Shown here: one piece after another, positions 33,339-42,398 of the stretch
Layout: each line of letters begins with the position of its first letter
Numbering within the stretch: the stretch's first letter is position 1
DNA from: Marinobacter nitratireducens
GTDB lineage: Bacteria; Pseudomonadota; Gammaproteobacteria; Pseudomonadales; Oleiphilaceae
Direction of reading: 5' to 3'
NCBI RefSeq assembly: GCF_000708045.1
Contig: NZ_ANIE01000006.1
Span: 1-64,000, forward strand
Length of the DNA stretch: 64,000 nucleotides
Position numbers and translations under genes: made by a program
Notes under the pieces: generated by a model
What the model was told of the DNA's origin: nothing
The model's input: only the letters and a program-made list of their open reading frames with translations
Databases searched by the model: none

Positions 33339-34292
33339 ATGACCAGCTCTGCCTCCAAACGTCTCAACAAATACATCAGCGAAAGCGGTCTGTGTTCACG
33401 CCGTGAAGCCGACCGTTACATCGAGCAGGGGCAGGTGTTTATCAATGGTCAGCGGGCGCAGGTGGGTGACCAGGTCATGCCCGGCGACTCAGTAAAAGTG
33501 AACAATCGTCTGGTCAAACCCCGGGCCGAGGAAGATCTTGTCTTCATTGCTCTGAACAAACCCGTGGGCGTTGTTAGCACAACTGATAGCGCTGAGCGGA
33601 ACAACATCCAGCGATTTGTCGGCCACAGCACCCGCATCTTCCCAGTTGGCAGGCTGGACAAGGATTCCCAGGGTCTGATCTTCATGACCAGCAACGGAGA
33701 CCTGGTCAACAAGATCCTCCGAGCAGGCAACAATCACGAGAAAGAGTATGTCGTGACGGTGAATAAGCCCGTGACCCGTGAGTTTGTCCAGAACATGGCG
33801 TCCGGCGTGCCAATTCTCGGAACGGTCACCAAGAAATGCAGGGTCAAACAGGAGTCCCGGTTTGTCTTCCGCATCACACTCGTCCAGGGGCTGAACCGCC
33901 AGATTCGCAGGATGTGTGAGTATTTCGACTATGAAGTGACGAAACTGGAGCGGGTTCGAATCATGAACATCGAACTCGGCAACCTTCCGGTTGGCCAGTG
34001 GCGGGATCTCACGAAACAGGAACTGAGTATTCTCTTCGATGCCATCAAGGATTCTTCGTCCGAAGCCCCTCCGGGCACGAAACGGGAAGTGAAGCAATCC
34101 GCACCGGCGAAAACCAGACGACATGCCAGCGGGCAGGACCGATCCGGTAGCAGGCAGAAAAAAGCGGGCAAACCAGGCCGTCCCTCGCGGCCCGGCAAGC
34201 CGGGCGCGAGCGGAAAACCAGCCAGACCCGGTATGCCGGCCAAACCCGGCAAGGCAGGCAAGAGTCGCCAGCGCAGCCCTAAACGCGGTTAG
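33339..34292 (+). CDS. rluF: 23S rRNA pseudouridine synthase RluF
   Basis: The 317-residue protein has an N-terminal S4 domain ([19 protein letters not shown]) and an RsuA/RluF catalytic domain. Motif II is [19 protein letters not shown], with the catalytic Asp in GRLDKDS, and it also shows [14 protein letters not shown] and [15 protein letters not shown]. These segments match RluF, which modifies U2604 of 23S rRNA. ATG 33339 is chosen; the upstream in-frame extension would overlap fetA. Unlike the core, the C-terminal ~55 residues are a basic, disordered tail rich in Pro-Gly-Lys triplets ([15 protein letters not shown]), probably adding RNA affinity. Confidence 0.92.
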   Translation: MTSSASKRLNKYISESGLCSRREADRYIEQGQVFINGQRAQVGDQVMPGDSVKVNNRLVKPRAEEDLVFIALNKPVGVVSTTDSAERNNIQRFVGHSTRIFPVGRLDKDSQGLIFMTSNGDLVNKILRAGNNHEKEYVVTVNKPVTREFVQNMASGVPILGTVTKKCRVKQESRFVFRITLVQGLNRQIRRMCEYFDYEVTKLERVRIMNIELGNLPVGQWRDLTKQELSILFDAIKDSSSEAPPGTKREVKQSAPAKTRRHASGQDRSGSRQKKAGKPGRPSRPGKPGASGKPARPGMPAKPGKAGKSRQRSPKRG

Positions 34293-34301
34293 CCCACACG
34301 T

Positions 34302-34853
34302 TCAATCGGGCTCTGAAAGAGGAAAACGCTCTTTCACGGTGTACTCAGAGCCGTCCGGCTTCAACGTACTCTGAAACAGGGCAACCTCCTGAACCGGGAA
34401 GCAACCAAACGCCTCGCTGTGCCACTGATCCAGCAATGCCTCAACGGATCCACTGTGCCTCCGGAATCGGGCCAACGTTATGTGAGGACGGAATCGTCGG
34501 GCCTCAAACTCGAAGCCAACAGTCTCCAGCCTCCTTCTCAATTCATCGTGCAGTGCGGCCACAGGCGCTTCGGGAAAGGTTCCTGCCCAGAGATTGCGGG
34601 GTGAAGAGGGAGCGCCAAAGCAACCGACACCCTCAATCCAAAGATCAAAGACCGTCGCCAGATTTCCATCGAGGGCATCTTTGAGCTGGAACATCCGTTC
34701 CTCGTTGACCTCGCCCAGGAATACCAGCGTCAGGTGCAACTGGCTGGCACTCTGCCACCGGGCGCCTTTCACACCCGAGGTCGTTTCACGGACCTCCAGC
34801 AGGTTTGACTTTACCCGGTTCGGCAATTCCAGCCCCAAAAACAGGCGTGCCAT
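34302..34853 (-). CDS. thpR: RNA 2',3'-cyclic phosphodiesterase (ThpR/LigT)
   Basis: The 183-residue protein is a 2H phosphoesterase with both catalytic tetrapeptides, HLTLVFLGEV near residue 45 and HITLARF near 130. It starts MARLFLGLELPN, the usual ThpR opening. It hydrolyses 2',3'-cyclic phosphate ends of RNA in vitro. It converges with rluF (nine bases between stops) and lies 27 bases after the DUF2007-type gene on its own strand, possibly in one transcript. Confidence 0.9.
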   Translation of the reverse strand: MARLFLGLELPNRVKSNLLEVRETTSGVKGARWQSASQLHLTLVFLGEVNEERMFQLKDALDGNLATVFDLWIEGVGCFGAPSSPRNLWAGTFPEAPVAALHDELRRRLETVGFEFEARRFRPHITLARFRRHSGSVEALLDQWHSEAFGCFPVQEVALFQSTLKPDGSEYTVKERFPLSEPD

Positions 34854-34880
34854 GACTCTCTCCCAGAAGCGACCGGCCGA

Positions 34881-35195
34881 TTACAGGTATACCAATACAA
34901 ACACCACAACGATAAACGCCAGCAGGAACCAGCGCGCATAGGCATCGGGCTTGTCCTCCAGTTCGTCCGTGACGGCCACGGCATGCCCGCCCGCTTCATA
35001 CTCCTTCACCAGTTCTCTTGCCCGGTACAGATCCTCATCCGCCACGTGCACGTTGGTGAAACCGGCAGCGCCAATTTCCCCCATGGCGCCCTGCAAGTAA
35101 TGTCCCCCCACAAACGATTCAATACCGTTAGCCTCCAGGAGACCGGCCACAATGTGCGCCTCGGTGATATCCCGGGCACGATACGCTATCTGCAT
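34881..35195 (-). CDS. DUF2007-type protein with C-terminal membrane helix
   Basis: ATG 35195 follows AAGGAGTAGGGC, giving 104 residues. The N-terminal ~70 residues fit the DUF2007 (GlnB-like fold) family: RARDITEAHIVAGLLEANGI, a small loop, then VHVADEDLYRARELV. The last ~20 residues (WFLLAFIVVVFVLVYL) form one membrane helix, so the domain would be tethered to the inner membrane facing the cytoplasm. The family is thought to have a signalling or regulatory role, but nothing specific can be assigned. thpR follows. Confidence 0.8.
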   Translation of the reverse strand: MQIAYRARDITEAHIVAGLLEANGIESFVGGHYLQGAMGEIGAAGFTNVHVADEDLYRARELVKEYEAGGHAVAVTDELEDKPDAYARWFLLAFIVVVFVLVYL

Positions 35196-35304
35196 CGCCC
35201 TACTCCTTCTGTGATTCGAAAGGGCAGCACCCACCCAAATGAACGGGTATTATCTTCATCTTAGTTTGCCCCGTACCATCGGGCTAATTGGACACGGAGA
35301 CTCT

Positions 35305-36351
35305 ATGCTCTGGATTCTGCTTGCAATCGTTGCCCTTATTATCGTGGCAACGCTGGTGCTTTTCCGGCTCGAAGACCTTTCCCATCTGGACAGCCATGAC
35401 TACCCGGTGCGGGATGGTCACCCCAGCGAAGCCAACAAGAAAGTCCTCGGACGCATTCGCGAAATGGGTGAAAGCGGCCGGGGGCTTCGAGGCAGGGCCC
35501 GGCTGATGGCGCTCCGCAAGCATATGGACGGACTTAGCGAAGGCCTCGAGCTGGAATCTGAATTCCGGCATTGCCCGGAGCCCCGGGGTGAATGGGTCAT
35601 TGCACCTGGGGTCGATACCGCAAGGCGCGTGCTCTACATTCACGGTGGCGCCTGGGCTGCTGGTAGCCCGCGAAGCCACAGGGCCATCACCGATCGGTTC
35701 TCTCACATCGCCAATGCAGCGGTGTTTGCGGTGGACTATCGGCTGATGCCAGAACACCGGTACATGGATGGGGTCCGGGATTGCCGCCGCGCCTACAGCT
35801 GGCTGCTCGAGAATGGCCCGGATGGACCGGAGAAATCCGAGTTCATGGTGATCGCCGGGGACTCGGCGGGCGGCAGCCACACCCTTGGTCTGCTGGCGTG
35901 GATACGTGACAACGGCCTGAAACAGGCCGACGCTGCCGTAGCCCTCTCGCCTTCGACAGACCTGACTCTGACGGCGCCCAGCAATCGCAACAATATCAGC
36001 ACCGATCCCCTGTTGGGTCCGGTTTTTGGCGGACTCGCGAAGATACCGTTGCCAGTGATCTGGTGGGCGACCTGGGCCGCGTTTCGGGTCTCACCCACGA
36101 GCCCGGTTGCATCCCCACTGCGCGGCGACCTGAGTCACCTGCCACCAACACTGATTCAAGCCAGCGATTCCGAAATGCTCCTGGACAACGCACGCCGCTA
36201 CGCGGGCAAAGCGACAGCCCAGGGATCGCCTATTCAACTGCACACGTGGCCCGGGATGGTACACGTCTGGCAGATATTCACCCCGCTTCTCCCAGAAGCC
36301 GAGGACGCCTTTGATGACATTGGGACATTTCTAGCGGGGGTGAAGCCGTAG
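35305..36351 (+). CDS. alpha/beta hydrolase, HSL-type (GDXG) esterase
   Basis: ATG 35305 after CGGAGACTCT gives 348 residues. A single N-terminal membrane helix (MLWILLAIVALIIVATLVL) anchors a hydrolase domain. The hormone-sensitive-lipase family motifs are present: the oxyanion hole in YIHGGAWAAGS, the nucleophile elbow GDSAGGSHT, and a late acid-histidine pair (DSEML and GMVHVWQ). The substrate would be a short-chain ester or an acetylated compound, and the anchor places it at the inner membrane. Divergent from the DUF2007/thpR pair. Confidence 0.87.
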   Translation: MLWILLAIVALIIVATLVLFRLEDLSHLDSHDYPVRDGHPSEANKKVLGRIREMGESGRGLRGRARLMALRKHMDGLSEGLELESEFRHCPEPRGEWVIAPGVDTARRVLYIHGGAWAAGSPRSHRAITDRFSHIANAAVFAVDYRLMPEHRYMDGVRDCRRAYSWLLENGPDGPEKSEFMVIAGDSAGGSHTLGLLAWIRDNGLKQADAAVALSPSTDLTLTAPSNRNNISTDPLLGPVFGGLAKIPLPVIWWATWAAFRVSPTSPVASPLRGDLSHLPPTLIQASDSEMLLDNARRYAGKATAQGSPIQLHTWPGMVHVWQIFTPLLPEAEDAFDDIGTFLAGVKP

Positions 36352-36368
36352 GTCGAAGTCCTGCAACA

Positions 36369-36974
36369 TCAATGACCGCCTACGGCGAGCTGCAGTGCAA
36401 TAGCAGCCATCATGACACCAATAACACCATCAATAATCCGCCAGGCCAGCGGCCGGGATAAAACAGGTGCCAGGGCGGCCCCGCTCCAGGCCAGTCCACC
36501 GAACCATAGAATGGATGCGCTGCTGGCCCCGGCGACAAAAGTGGTCGCATTCGCCTGTTGTGCGCCGACCGCAGGAATCAGCAACAGGGTATCGAGATAC
36601 ACCTGCGGGTTGAGCAGGGTCACGGCCAGGGTCGTGAACAGAACCCCCTTCAAGCTGCGTTTGGCAATTTCCCCCGTCTCCAGGGCAGCGCGCCCTCGGC
36701 TAGCCCTCACCAGCGCCTGCAAAGCCAGCCAGCCGAGAAAGACCACACCTAACCAACGCAGTATCTCGAGAGCCTCCGGCATCGCCATCAAAGCCGCACT
36801 CACGCCGAACATACCCAGCGAGAACAGGACAATATCCGACAGCATGCACAGCCCAGCGGACCACCAGTGATGCTCACGGCGGATGGCCTGGCTCAGCACA
36901 TAAGCGTTCTGGGCTCCAATGGCCACGATGATTCCGCCACAGACCACCAACCCCGTGAGATAGCTTTCCAGCAC
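36369..36974 (-). CDS. argO: LysE/ArgO-family amino acid exporter
   Basis: I choose GTG 36974 after AGGGGGCG, giving 201 residues, the usual family length. An ATG at 37052 would add a hydrophilic tail that covers the intergenic operator. The protein has six hydrophobic segments and the family motifs GAQNAYVLSQAIRREH near the start and TLLNPQVYLDTLLLIPAVG in the middle. It exports arginine and/or lysine. The divergent LysR-type gene encodes an ArgP homologue, the known activator of argO in E. coli. Confidence 0.9.
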   Translation of the reverse strand: MLESYLTGLVVCGGIIVAIGAQNAYVLSQAIRREHHWWSAGLCMLSDIVLFSLGMFGVSAALMAMPEALEILRWLGVVFLGWLALQALVRASRGRAALETGEIAKRSLKGVLFTTLAVTLLNPQVYLDTLLLIPAVGAQQANATTFVAGASSASILWFGGLAWSGAALAPVLSRPLAWRIIDGVIGVMMAAIALQLAVGGH

Positions 36975-37021
36975 AACGCCCCCTGCATGAATTCCTGTTC
37001 CCGAATGCAGGCAGGATAGCG

Positions 37022-37042
37022 ATTTCCGTATATACTGGAAAT
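37022..37042. promoter_or_regulatory. LysR-type operator candidate between argO and argP
   Basis: ATTTCC-(9 bases)-GGAAAT is a perfect inverted repeat in the 99 bases between the two divergent starts. It has the spacing of LysR-type sites and overlaps the region expected for both promoters, so it is a good candidate for ArgP binding. Confidence 0.6.
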
Positions 37043-37073
37043 TCATAATCATAATGATGGATAAGTTTTTCTA

Positions 37074-37946
37074 ATGCTGGATTACAAACTGCTGGAAGCT
37101 CTGGCAACGGTGGTTGAGTGTGGCGGGTTCGAGCGGGCCGGCGCGACACTCGGCCTTACCCAGTCTGCGATTTCCCAGCGTATCCGCACTCTGGAGATCC
37201 GGCTCGGGCAGCCCGCTCTGGTCCGAAGCCCGGCCATCAAAGCAACCCCGGCCGGCCAACGGCTTCTCAACCACGTACAGCAAGTAAAACTGCTTGAACG
37301 GGACCTCAGCCAGTCCATTCCATCACTCTCGGAATCGGCTACCCGGCTGCGGATTGCACTCAATGCTGACAGCCTGGCCACGTGGTGGGCAGATGCCATC
37401 GGCGATTTCTGCAATCAGGAAGGGCTTCTGTTGGATATGGTGGTCGAGGATCAGGACATCGGGCTCAGGAAAATGCGCGAAGGTGACGTGGCCGCCTGTT
37501 TGTGCAGCAGTGCTCAACCCATTGCAGGCGCCCGCTGCGTCCGTCTGGGTGAGATGACCTACCTGCCATTGGCCTCCCCTGACTATGTCGAACGATATTT
37601 GCCGGAGGGGCTGGTCGAATCGGCCCTGCGGACCGCACCGGTGATTGTTTTCGGCCCTGATGACCAGCTTCAGCATCGGTTTCTGGCCGGGTGCGGATAT
37701 CACGGCAGCTTTCCTCACCACCTTTGCCCATCCTCGGAAGGGTTCATCAAACTCGCACTGGCCGGCATGGGCTATGGCATGGTTCCGGAGTTACAGGCAC
37801 AGGACGAGCTGAAGTCAGGCAAGCTGATCAACATTGCGCCGGGAAAGGAGCTTCGAGTGGAACTATACTGGCATTTCTGGCGTCATGGGGGCGATACCAT
37901 GAATCGTCTGACCCGGACGCTCACGGACACAGATTCCCTGGCATAA
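37074..37946 (+). CDS. argP: LysR-family regulator ArgP
   Basis: The 290-residue protein has an N-terminal LysR winged helix-turn-helix: MLDYKLLEALATVVECGGF, then LGLTQSAISQRIRTLE. A ligand-binding domain follows with the ArgP/IciA features LRIALNADSLATWW and GMGYGMVPELQ. ArgP senses lysine and arginine and activates the exporter gene argO, which is divergent here across a 99-base region containing an inverted repeat. The NnrU gene starts four bases downstream of its stop. Confidence 0.92.
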   Translation: MLDYKLLEALATVVECGGFERAGATLGLTQSAISQRIRTLEIRLGQPALVRSPAIKATPAGQRLLNHVQQVKLLERDLSQSIPSLSESATRLRIALNADSLATWWADAIGDFCNQEGLLLDMVVEDQDIGLRKMREGDVAACLCSSAQPIAGARCVRLGEMTYLPLASPDYVERYLPEGLVESALRTAPVIVFGPDDQLQHRFLAGCGYHGSFPHHLCPSSEGFIKLALAGMGYGMVPELQAQDELKSGKLINIAPGKELRVELYWHFWRHGGDTMNRLTRTLTDTDSLA

Positions 37947-37950
37947 AAGG

Positions 37951-38532
37951 ATGAAAATCGACATGGCAATGTTAATAGCGGGACTGGTTATATTCCTCGG
38001 CATTCATTCGTTATCCATCGTCAACGAACCTTTGAGGAACCGGCTTAGCAACTCAATGGGTGAATGGCCTTTCAAAGGGGCTTACTCTGTTGTGTCTTTG
38101 CTGGGGCTGGTGCTGATCGTCATCGGGTACGGCGCTGCACGCTTGGAACCGACGGTTCTGTATACACCACCGGGATGGCTGCGGCATGTTGCCATGTTGC
38201 TTCTGATACCGGTATTTCCCCTGCTTTTTGCCACCTACTTTCCGGGCCGGATCAAAGCCACGTTGAAGCATCCGATGCTGGTCGCGGTCAAGCTCTGGGC
38301 GCTGGCTCACTTGCTGGCAAACGGCATGCTGCATGATGTTCTTCTGTTTGGTGCTTTCCTTGCCTGGGCGGTGGTAGACCGGATCTCCATGAAACGCCGG
38401 ACCCAGCGCGCAATCATCACCATGCCCAAATCGGGCGCAAATGATGCCATTGCGGTAATCGGTGGTTTGGCGGTGTATTTCATTACGGTATTCTGGGCCC
38501 ATCAGTGGCTCATTGGCGTTTCACCCGTTTAA
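37951..38532 (+). CDS. NnrU-family membrane protein
   Basis: The 193-residue protein is hydrophobic with about five membrane helices and matches the NnrU family: an early FLGIHSLSIVNEPLRNRL, YSVVSLLGLVLIVIGY and HPMLVAVKLWALAHLLANG. NnrU-like proteins were named from a nitric-oxide-metabolism cluster and are related to methyltransferase-linked mitochondrial and bacterial membrane proteins. No nitrogen-oxide genes are nearby, so that role is not supported here. It lies four bases after argP and 12 bases before the DUF2721 gene. Confidence 0.85.
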   Translation: MKIDMAMLIAGLVIFLGIHSLSIVNEPLRNRLSNSMGEWPFKGAYSVVSLLGLVLIVIGYGAARLEPTVLYTPPGWLRHVAMLLLIPVFPLLFATYFPGRIKATLKHPMLVAVKLWALAHLLANGMLHDVLLFGAFLAWAVVDRISMKRRTQRAIITMPKSGANDAIAVIGGLAVYFITVFWAHQWLIGVSPV

Positions 38533-38544
38533 AAGGATTCACGC

Positions 38545-38949
38545 TTGGACCTGACCACACCAGCCCTGCTTTTTCCTGCAATTTCACTCTTGTTGCTGGC
38601 CTACACCAATCGATTTCTGGTGTTGGCCCAGCTCATCCGACAGCTCAAGCAAATGGATACCGAGGAAGATCACGGGCTGATTGCCAGGCAAATCGGCATG
38701 CTCCGAAAGCGGATCGTGCTCACCAAGCGAATGCAGGCGTTTGGTGTCTTGAGCTTTTTCCTGTGCACGGTGTCGATGTTTCTGCTGTTCCTTGGTCTGG
38801 AAATGCCGGGAATCATCGCATTCGGCATCAGCCTGGTCCTGCTGTCGCTCTCGCTGCTTTACTCGCTTTACGAGATCCAGATCTCCACCAACGCCATTAA
38901 CGTGGAACTGGCCAATTTCGAGGCCAGAAAAAGCGGCACTCAGGCCTGA
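38545..38949 (+). CDS. DUF2721 membrane protein
   Basis: The 134-residue product starts with TTG at 38545 behind AAAAGGATTCACGC. It has three hydrophobic segments separated by a basic loop (RKRIVLTKRMQAF), the layout of DUF2721 proteins, starting LDLTTPALLFPAISLLLLAY. The function of this family is unknown. It is closely linked to the NnrU gene. Confidence 0.75.
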   Translation: MDLTTPALLFPAISLLLLAYTNRFLVLAQLIRQLKQMDTEEDHGLIARQIGMLRKRIVLTKRMQAFGVLSFFLCTVSMFLLFLGLEMPGIIAFGISLVLLSLSLLYSLYEIQISTNAINVELANFEARKSGTQA

Positions 38950-38954
38950 GGCAG

Positions 38955-39554
38955 TTAACCGGAAGCAGGGCTCTCGACACCGAACCAGTGGGGAAAGCGC
39001 ACCAGGATGAACAGCGCCACCATGTCATACAGGGCGTGCCAGATCATGACCAGTTCAAGGCTGCCCGATACGTGGTAGGCAAAGCCAAGCAGCAGTCCGA
39101 GACCTGTCGCGACCAGAAAATAGGTAAACGAGACGTAATGAACCAGGCCAAACAACAAGGCCGAGGCGAAGATTGCAGGCCAGGGTCCGGTGAGGTTCGC
39201 CAGCCAACCCTGCACAGCGCCGCGGAACAAAAGCTCCTCCCCGACTCCGGCGAGTACTGATAGTGCAATCAGAACAGGCCAAGAGAAACTGCGGGCAAAT
39301 TGATAGAGCCCACGCATCTGCCGGGCCATATCATCCGGAAAAAGCGCTGGGATGCGAGTCAACACCAGGAGTAGAAGGTAAGTCAGAACAGCACCGATGG
39401 CCCCGAACAGCCAGACTCTGCCCTCGCCGATGCCCACCCAGCGAACCGGTATGTCAAACAGCCAGATCGCGAGCAACCCCAGCACCCCGATGCCGCCCTG
39501 AAACAACAGGGCGGCAAGGGCTGAGATACCGTTGCTCGCTCCTCGCGCCGCCAT
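38955..39554 (-). CDS. CPBP-family intramembrane metalloprotease
   Basis: The 199-residue multi-spanning protein has the CAAX protease/CPBP motifs: GEELLFRGAVQGWL (EExxxR), ALLFGLVHYVSF (FxxxH) and MIWHALYDMVAL (HxxxD/N-like). These supply the glutamates and histidines of the active site inside the membrane. Bacterial members are linked to processing of small peptides or to bacteriocin self-immunity; no bacteriocin is nearby. It starts at 39554, directly next to the stop of the crotonase gene at 39555. Confidence 0.87.
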   Translation of the reverse strand: MAARGASNGISALAALLFQGGIGVLGLLAIWLFDIPVRWVGIGEGRVWLFGAIGAVLTYLLLLVLTRIPALFPDDMARQMRGLYQFARSFSWPVLIALSVLAGVGEELLFRGAVQGWLANLTGPWPAIFASALLFGLVHYVSFTYFLVATGLGLLLGFAYHVSGSLELVMIWHALYDMVALFILVRFPHWFGVESPASG

Positions 39555-40409
39555 TCAGGACTCAAACAGGCCCTTTACCGGAAGCAGATCGTCATACGCC
39601 GGCGCCTGCTTTTGCGCCTTGGCCTGGAAGGATTTCATCATATCGCCAGGACGGAACATGCCTGACTGCCAGGTGGCCATATATTTCAGGCTGTCTTCTA
39701 CGGAATGATCCCGGCTGTAATTCAGCATTTCCTTGCAGCCGGTCACTGCCAGCGGTGAGTTGGCGGCAATCTGGGCCGCAATACCCATGACAGCCTCAAG
39801 CATAGCCGCCTGGTCCGCATAAACGGCATTCACAAACCCCAGGCTCTGAGCCTCGTTGGCTGAGAACTTGCGGCCTGTGTAGGCCAGCTCCCGAACCACG
39901 CCTTCTGGCATGAGTTTGGGAAGACGCTGGAGGGTGCCCACGTCAGCGGTCATACCCAGTTCGGTTTCCTTGATGGTGAAGTAGGCATCTTCGGTGCAGT
40001 ATCGGCTGTCCGCCGCACAAACCATGTCCAGGGCGCCACCAATACAGCCACCGTGCACCGCCGCCAGCACCGGCAGGCGAATCTTCTCGAGAGAGGTCAG
40101 CGTGTCCTGGAGCTGGAGGACAACTCGACGCAGGTTTTCCGCCATACGGCCAGGATCTCCGGACATCGGCACCGCTTTGGGATCAGAAAACACGCCGAGA
40201 TCCATGCCTGCAGAGAAATGCTTGCCAGTGCTGGAAATGACAATCACCCGGGCATCGGTGTTGGCTTCGATATCCTGCATGCATTGCGGAAGCTCCAGCC
40301 AGAAGGCCTTGTTCATGGTATTCAGAGCTTCCGGGCGGCTCAGCTGCACGTGCGCAATGTAATCCTTCACTTCAACGCTGAAGCTTTCGTATGAGGCAAG
40401 ATCGGACAA
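39555..40409 (-). CDS. crotonase-family enoyl-CoA hydratase/isomerase
   Basis: I start at TTG 40409, which follows an excellent ribosome binding site (AAAGGAGTCCAGCC), giving 284 residues; an ATG at 40451 has none. The motifs are KHFSAGMDLGVFSD for the oxyanion hole, AVHGGCIGGALDMVCAADSRY, and ELGMTADVGTLQRLP. The latter keeps the acidic pair typical of delta3,5-delta2,4-dienoyl-CoA isomerases (ECH1-like), which help oxidise unsaturated fatty acids. It is probably translationally independent of the protease gene that follows. Confidence 0.88.
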   Translation of the reverse strand: MSDLASYESFSVEVKDYIAHVQLSRPEALNTMNKAFWLELPQCMQDIEANTDARVIVISSTGKHFSAGMDLGVFSDPKAVPMSGDPGRMAENLRRVVLQLQDTLTSLEKIRLPVLAAVHGGCIGGALDMVCAADSRYCTEDAYFTIKETELGMTADVGTLQRLPKLMPEGVVRELAYTGRKFSANEAQSLGFVNAVYADQAAMLEAVMGIAAQIAANSPLAVTGCKEMLNYSRDHSVEDSLKYMATWQSGMFRPGDMMKSFQAKAQKQAPAYDDLLPVKGLFES

Positions 40410-40560
40410 GGCTGGACTCCTTTGATTGGGAAAGCACACATAATTACCCACCTAACCATCACCAAACAACCCGAACCACCAAAAATCTGATACGTTCGTA
40501 TGAATTGCCTCTGTCCGGGCGGGGCATCCTCGCCAGCGAGACTCGAATGCAGGAGACAAC

Positions 40561-41526
40561 ATGGAATTCACCTTTCTCGGAACCTCCGGTGGAATGCCCA
40601 CCAAGTCCCGCAATGTCACGGCGCTGGCCCTGCAGCACGGCGCTCCCAGGCAGTGGTACCTGATCGACTGTGGTGAAGGCACTCAGCATCGCCTGCTGAG
40701 GACACGGCTTTCAGTGATGCAACTGCAAGCGATCTTCATCACTCACGTGCACGGCGACCACACCTTCGGCCTGCCCGGCCTGCTCTGCAGCGCCTCAATG
40801 AATGGCCGCACGGATCCACTCTTTCTGATAGCGCCACGCCCGGTCTGGACATTCGTTGAAACCGCCCTGGGCAATACCGACTCCAGCCTCAGTTACGAGC
40901 TCAAGTTCATCGACTCGGAAGCGGAAGATTTCTACTGGGAAGACGACGCGCTGCAGGTCACCGCCACAGAGCTTTCCCATCGGGTCTCCTGTCGCGCCTT
41001 TACGTTTACCGAAAAGAATCTGGAGCGTCAGCTACTGAAAGAAAAACTGACCGCCGATGGTATCGAGGCTGGCCCAATCTGGGGAAAGCTTCAACAGGGA
41101 CAGGACGTGATTATGGATAATGGCACGCTAATCCGCAGCCACGACTACACGGAGATCAACCGCCGTCCGAGAAAGGTCATCGTCGGGGGCGATAACGACA
41201 CGCCGGAATTACTCAGAGACACCAGCCACGGCGCGCAAGTACTCATCCACGAGGCCACGTACACTCAGGAAGTCGCCGACCGCGTCGGTTCCTGGCCCAT
41301 GCACAGTGCCGCGGCCCAGGTCGCCAGCTTCGCCCAGTCGGCCAGTATTCCCAATCTGGTACTGACCCACTTCAGCTCCCGGTACCAGTCACACCCGGAC
41401 GCCTACCCCAACATAAGCGAGGTGGAATCCGAAGCCCGGGGAATTTATCAGGGCAACCTGATTATGGCTCGCGATTTCGCGCAACTCAGGCTCAGCCGAG
41501 AGGGCAAACTGGAGCTTATGGAGTAA
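40561..41526 (+). CDS. rnz: ribonuclease Z
   Basis: The 321-residue metallo-beta-lactamase nuclease has FLGTSGGMPTKSRNV at the N-terminus, DCGEGTQHR, the zinc motif FITHVHGDHTFGLPGL, and a late HEATYTQEVAD and LTHFSSRY. RNase Z removes the 3' trailer from tRNA precursors. This length fits the short bacterial form. It has its own upstream region with AGGAGACAAC before the start and is followed 38 bases later by mtfA. Confidence 0.93.
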   Translation: MEFTFLGTSGGMPTKSRNVTALALQHGAPRQWYLIDCGEGTQHRLLRTRLSVMQLQAIFITHVHGDHTFGLPGLLCSASMNGRTDPLFLIAPRPVWTFVETALGNTDSSLSYELKFIDSEAEDFYWEDDALQVTATELSHRVSCRAFTFTEKNLERQLLKEKLTADGIEAGPIWGKLQQGQDVIMDNGTLIRSHDYTEINRRPRKVIVGGDNDTPELLRDTSHGAQVLIHEATYTQEVADRVGSWPMHSAAAQVASFAQSASIPNLVLTHFSSRYQSHPDAYPNISEVESEARGIYQGNLIMARDFAQLRLSREGKLELME

Positions 41527-41564
41527 CCAGGGCAAAACTTACCACCCGTCAAAGGAAAAACGGA

Positions 41565-42389
41565 ATGTCATCACCACTGGTTTACGCGATATTTGCCTTC
41601 GCCTTTATTGCCCTCTCCGTCTTCTATCTGTTTTTCTACCGAAACTGGCGTCGGCAGCGGGAACTTCAGCAGCCCTTTCCCGAAACCTGGCGGAAGCTGT
41701 TGCATGAAACAGTGCCATTCTATGCGAGCCTCCACTCATCACTGAAAAAACGCTTCGAGGAACATGTTCAGCTCTTTATCGCCGAGAAGGATTTTTACGG
41801 CTGTGATGGGTTTGAGGTGGATGACACCGTCCGGGTAACCATCGCGGGCCATGCCTGCCTGCTGGTACTGGAACGACCCTTTTCCACCTATGACGAGGTC
41901 CGCAGCATTCTCGTGTACCCGGACATCTACCGGGTACAGTCCCCGCAACATGACGGGATGATCGTCCACATGAACGAACAGGTCCGCGCCGGTGAAGCCT
42001 CCAGCCGTGGGCAGGTGGTTCTTGCCTGGACGGAATGTGAAGAAGCTGCCTCGAAGTCAGCCGGTGCCCACAACGTCATCCTCCACGAATTCGCCCATCA
42101 ACTGGACTATCTGGACGGCACCGCCGATGGCGCCCCACCTCTGAGTGGAGAATTTGCCGATCAGTGGCAGCAAACCATGAGTCGAGCCTATGAAAACCTG
42201 CGGCAGTCACTCCGGCACCATAGCCACAGTTGGCTGGATCCCTATGGCGCGACGCAACCCGCGGAGTTTTTTGCCGTGCTGACCGAAGCCTTCTTCCAGC
42301 AGCCGGAGCACATCCACAAGGCTCAACCGGATGTGTTCGACGCGCTGAAAAACTATTACCGGATGGACCCTCGAGACTTTCGCCATTGA
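41565..42389 (+). CDS. mtfA: M90-family zinc peptidase MtfA
   Basis: The 274-residue protein has an N-terminal membrane helix (IFAFAFIALSVFYLFFY) and an M90 peptidase domain. The catalytic site is VILHEFAHQLDYLDGTADG with HExxH, and the late AEFFAVLTEAFFQQPEH gives the third ligand and the family signature. In E. coli MtfA is an aminopeptidase that binds the repressor Mlc and so affects glucose PTS control. No mlc gene is in view. It converges with the small 73-residue gene. Confidence 0.92.
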   Translation: MSSPLVYAIFAFAFIALSVFYLFFYRNWRRQRELQQPFPETWRKLLHETVPFYASLHSSLKKRFEEHVQLFIAEKDFYGCDGFEVDDTVRVTIAGHACLLVLERPFSTYDEVRSILVYPDIYRVQSPQHDGMIVHMNEQVRAGEASSRGQVVLAWTECEEAASKSAGAHNVILHEFAHQLDYLDGTADGAPPLSGEFADQWQQTMSRAYENLRQSLRHHSHSWLDPYGATQPAEFFAVLTEAFFQQPEHIHKAQPDVFDALKNYYRMDPRDFRH

Positions 42390-42398
42390 GCTGCCCAC

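Noticed and set aside
34100..34280. CRISPR-like or tandem repeat in the GC-rich end of rluF
   Set aside because: The triplet pattern is coding low complexity (Pro-Gly-Lys), with no regular spacer or repeat units.
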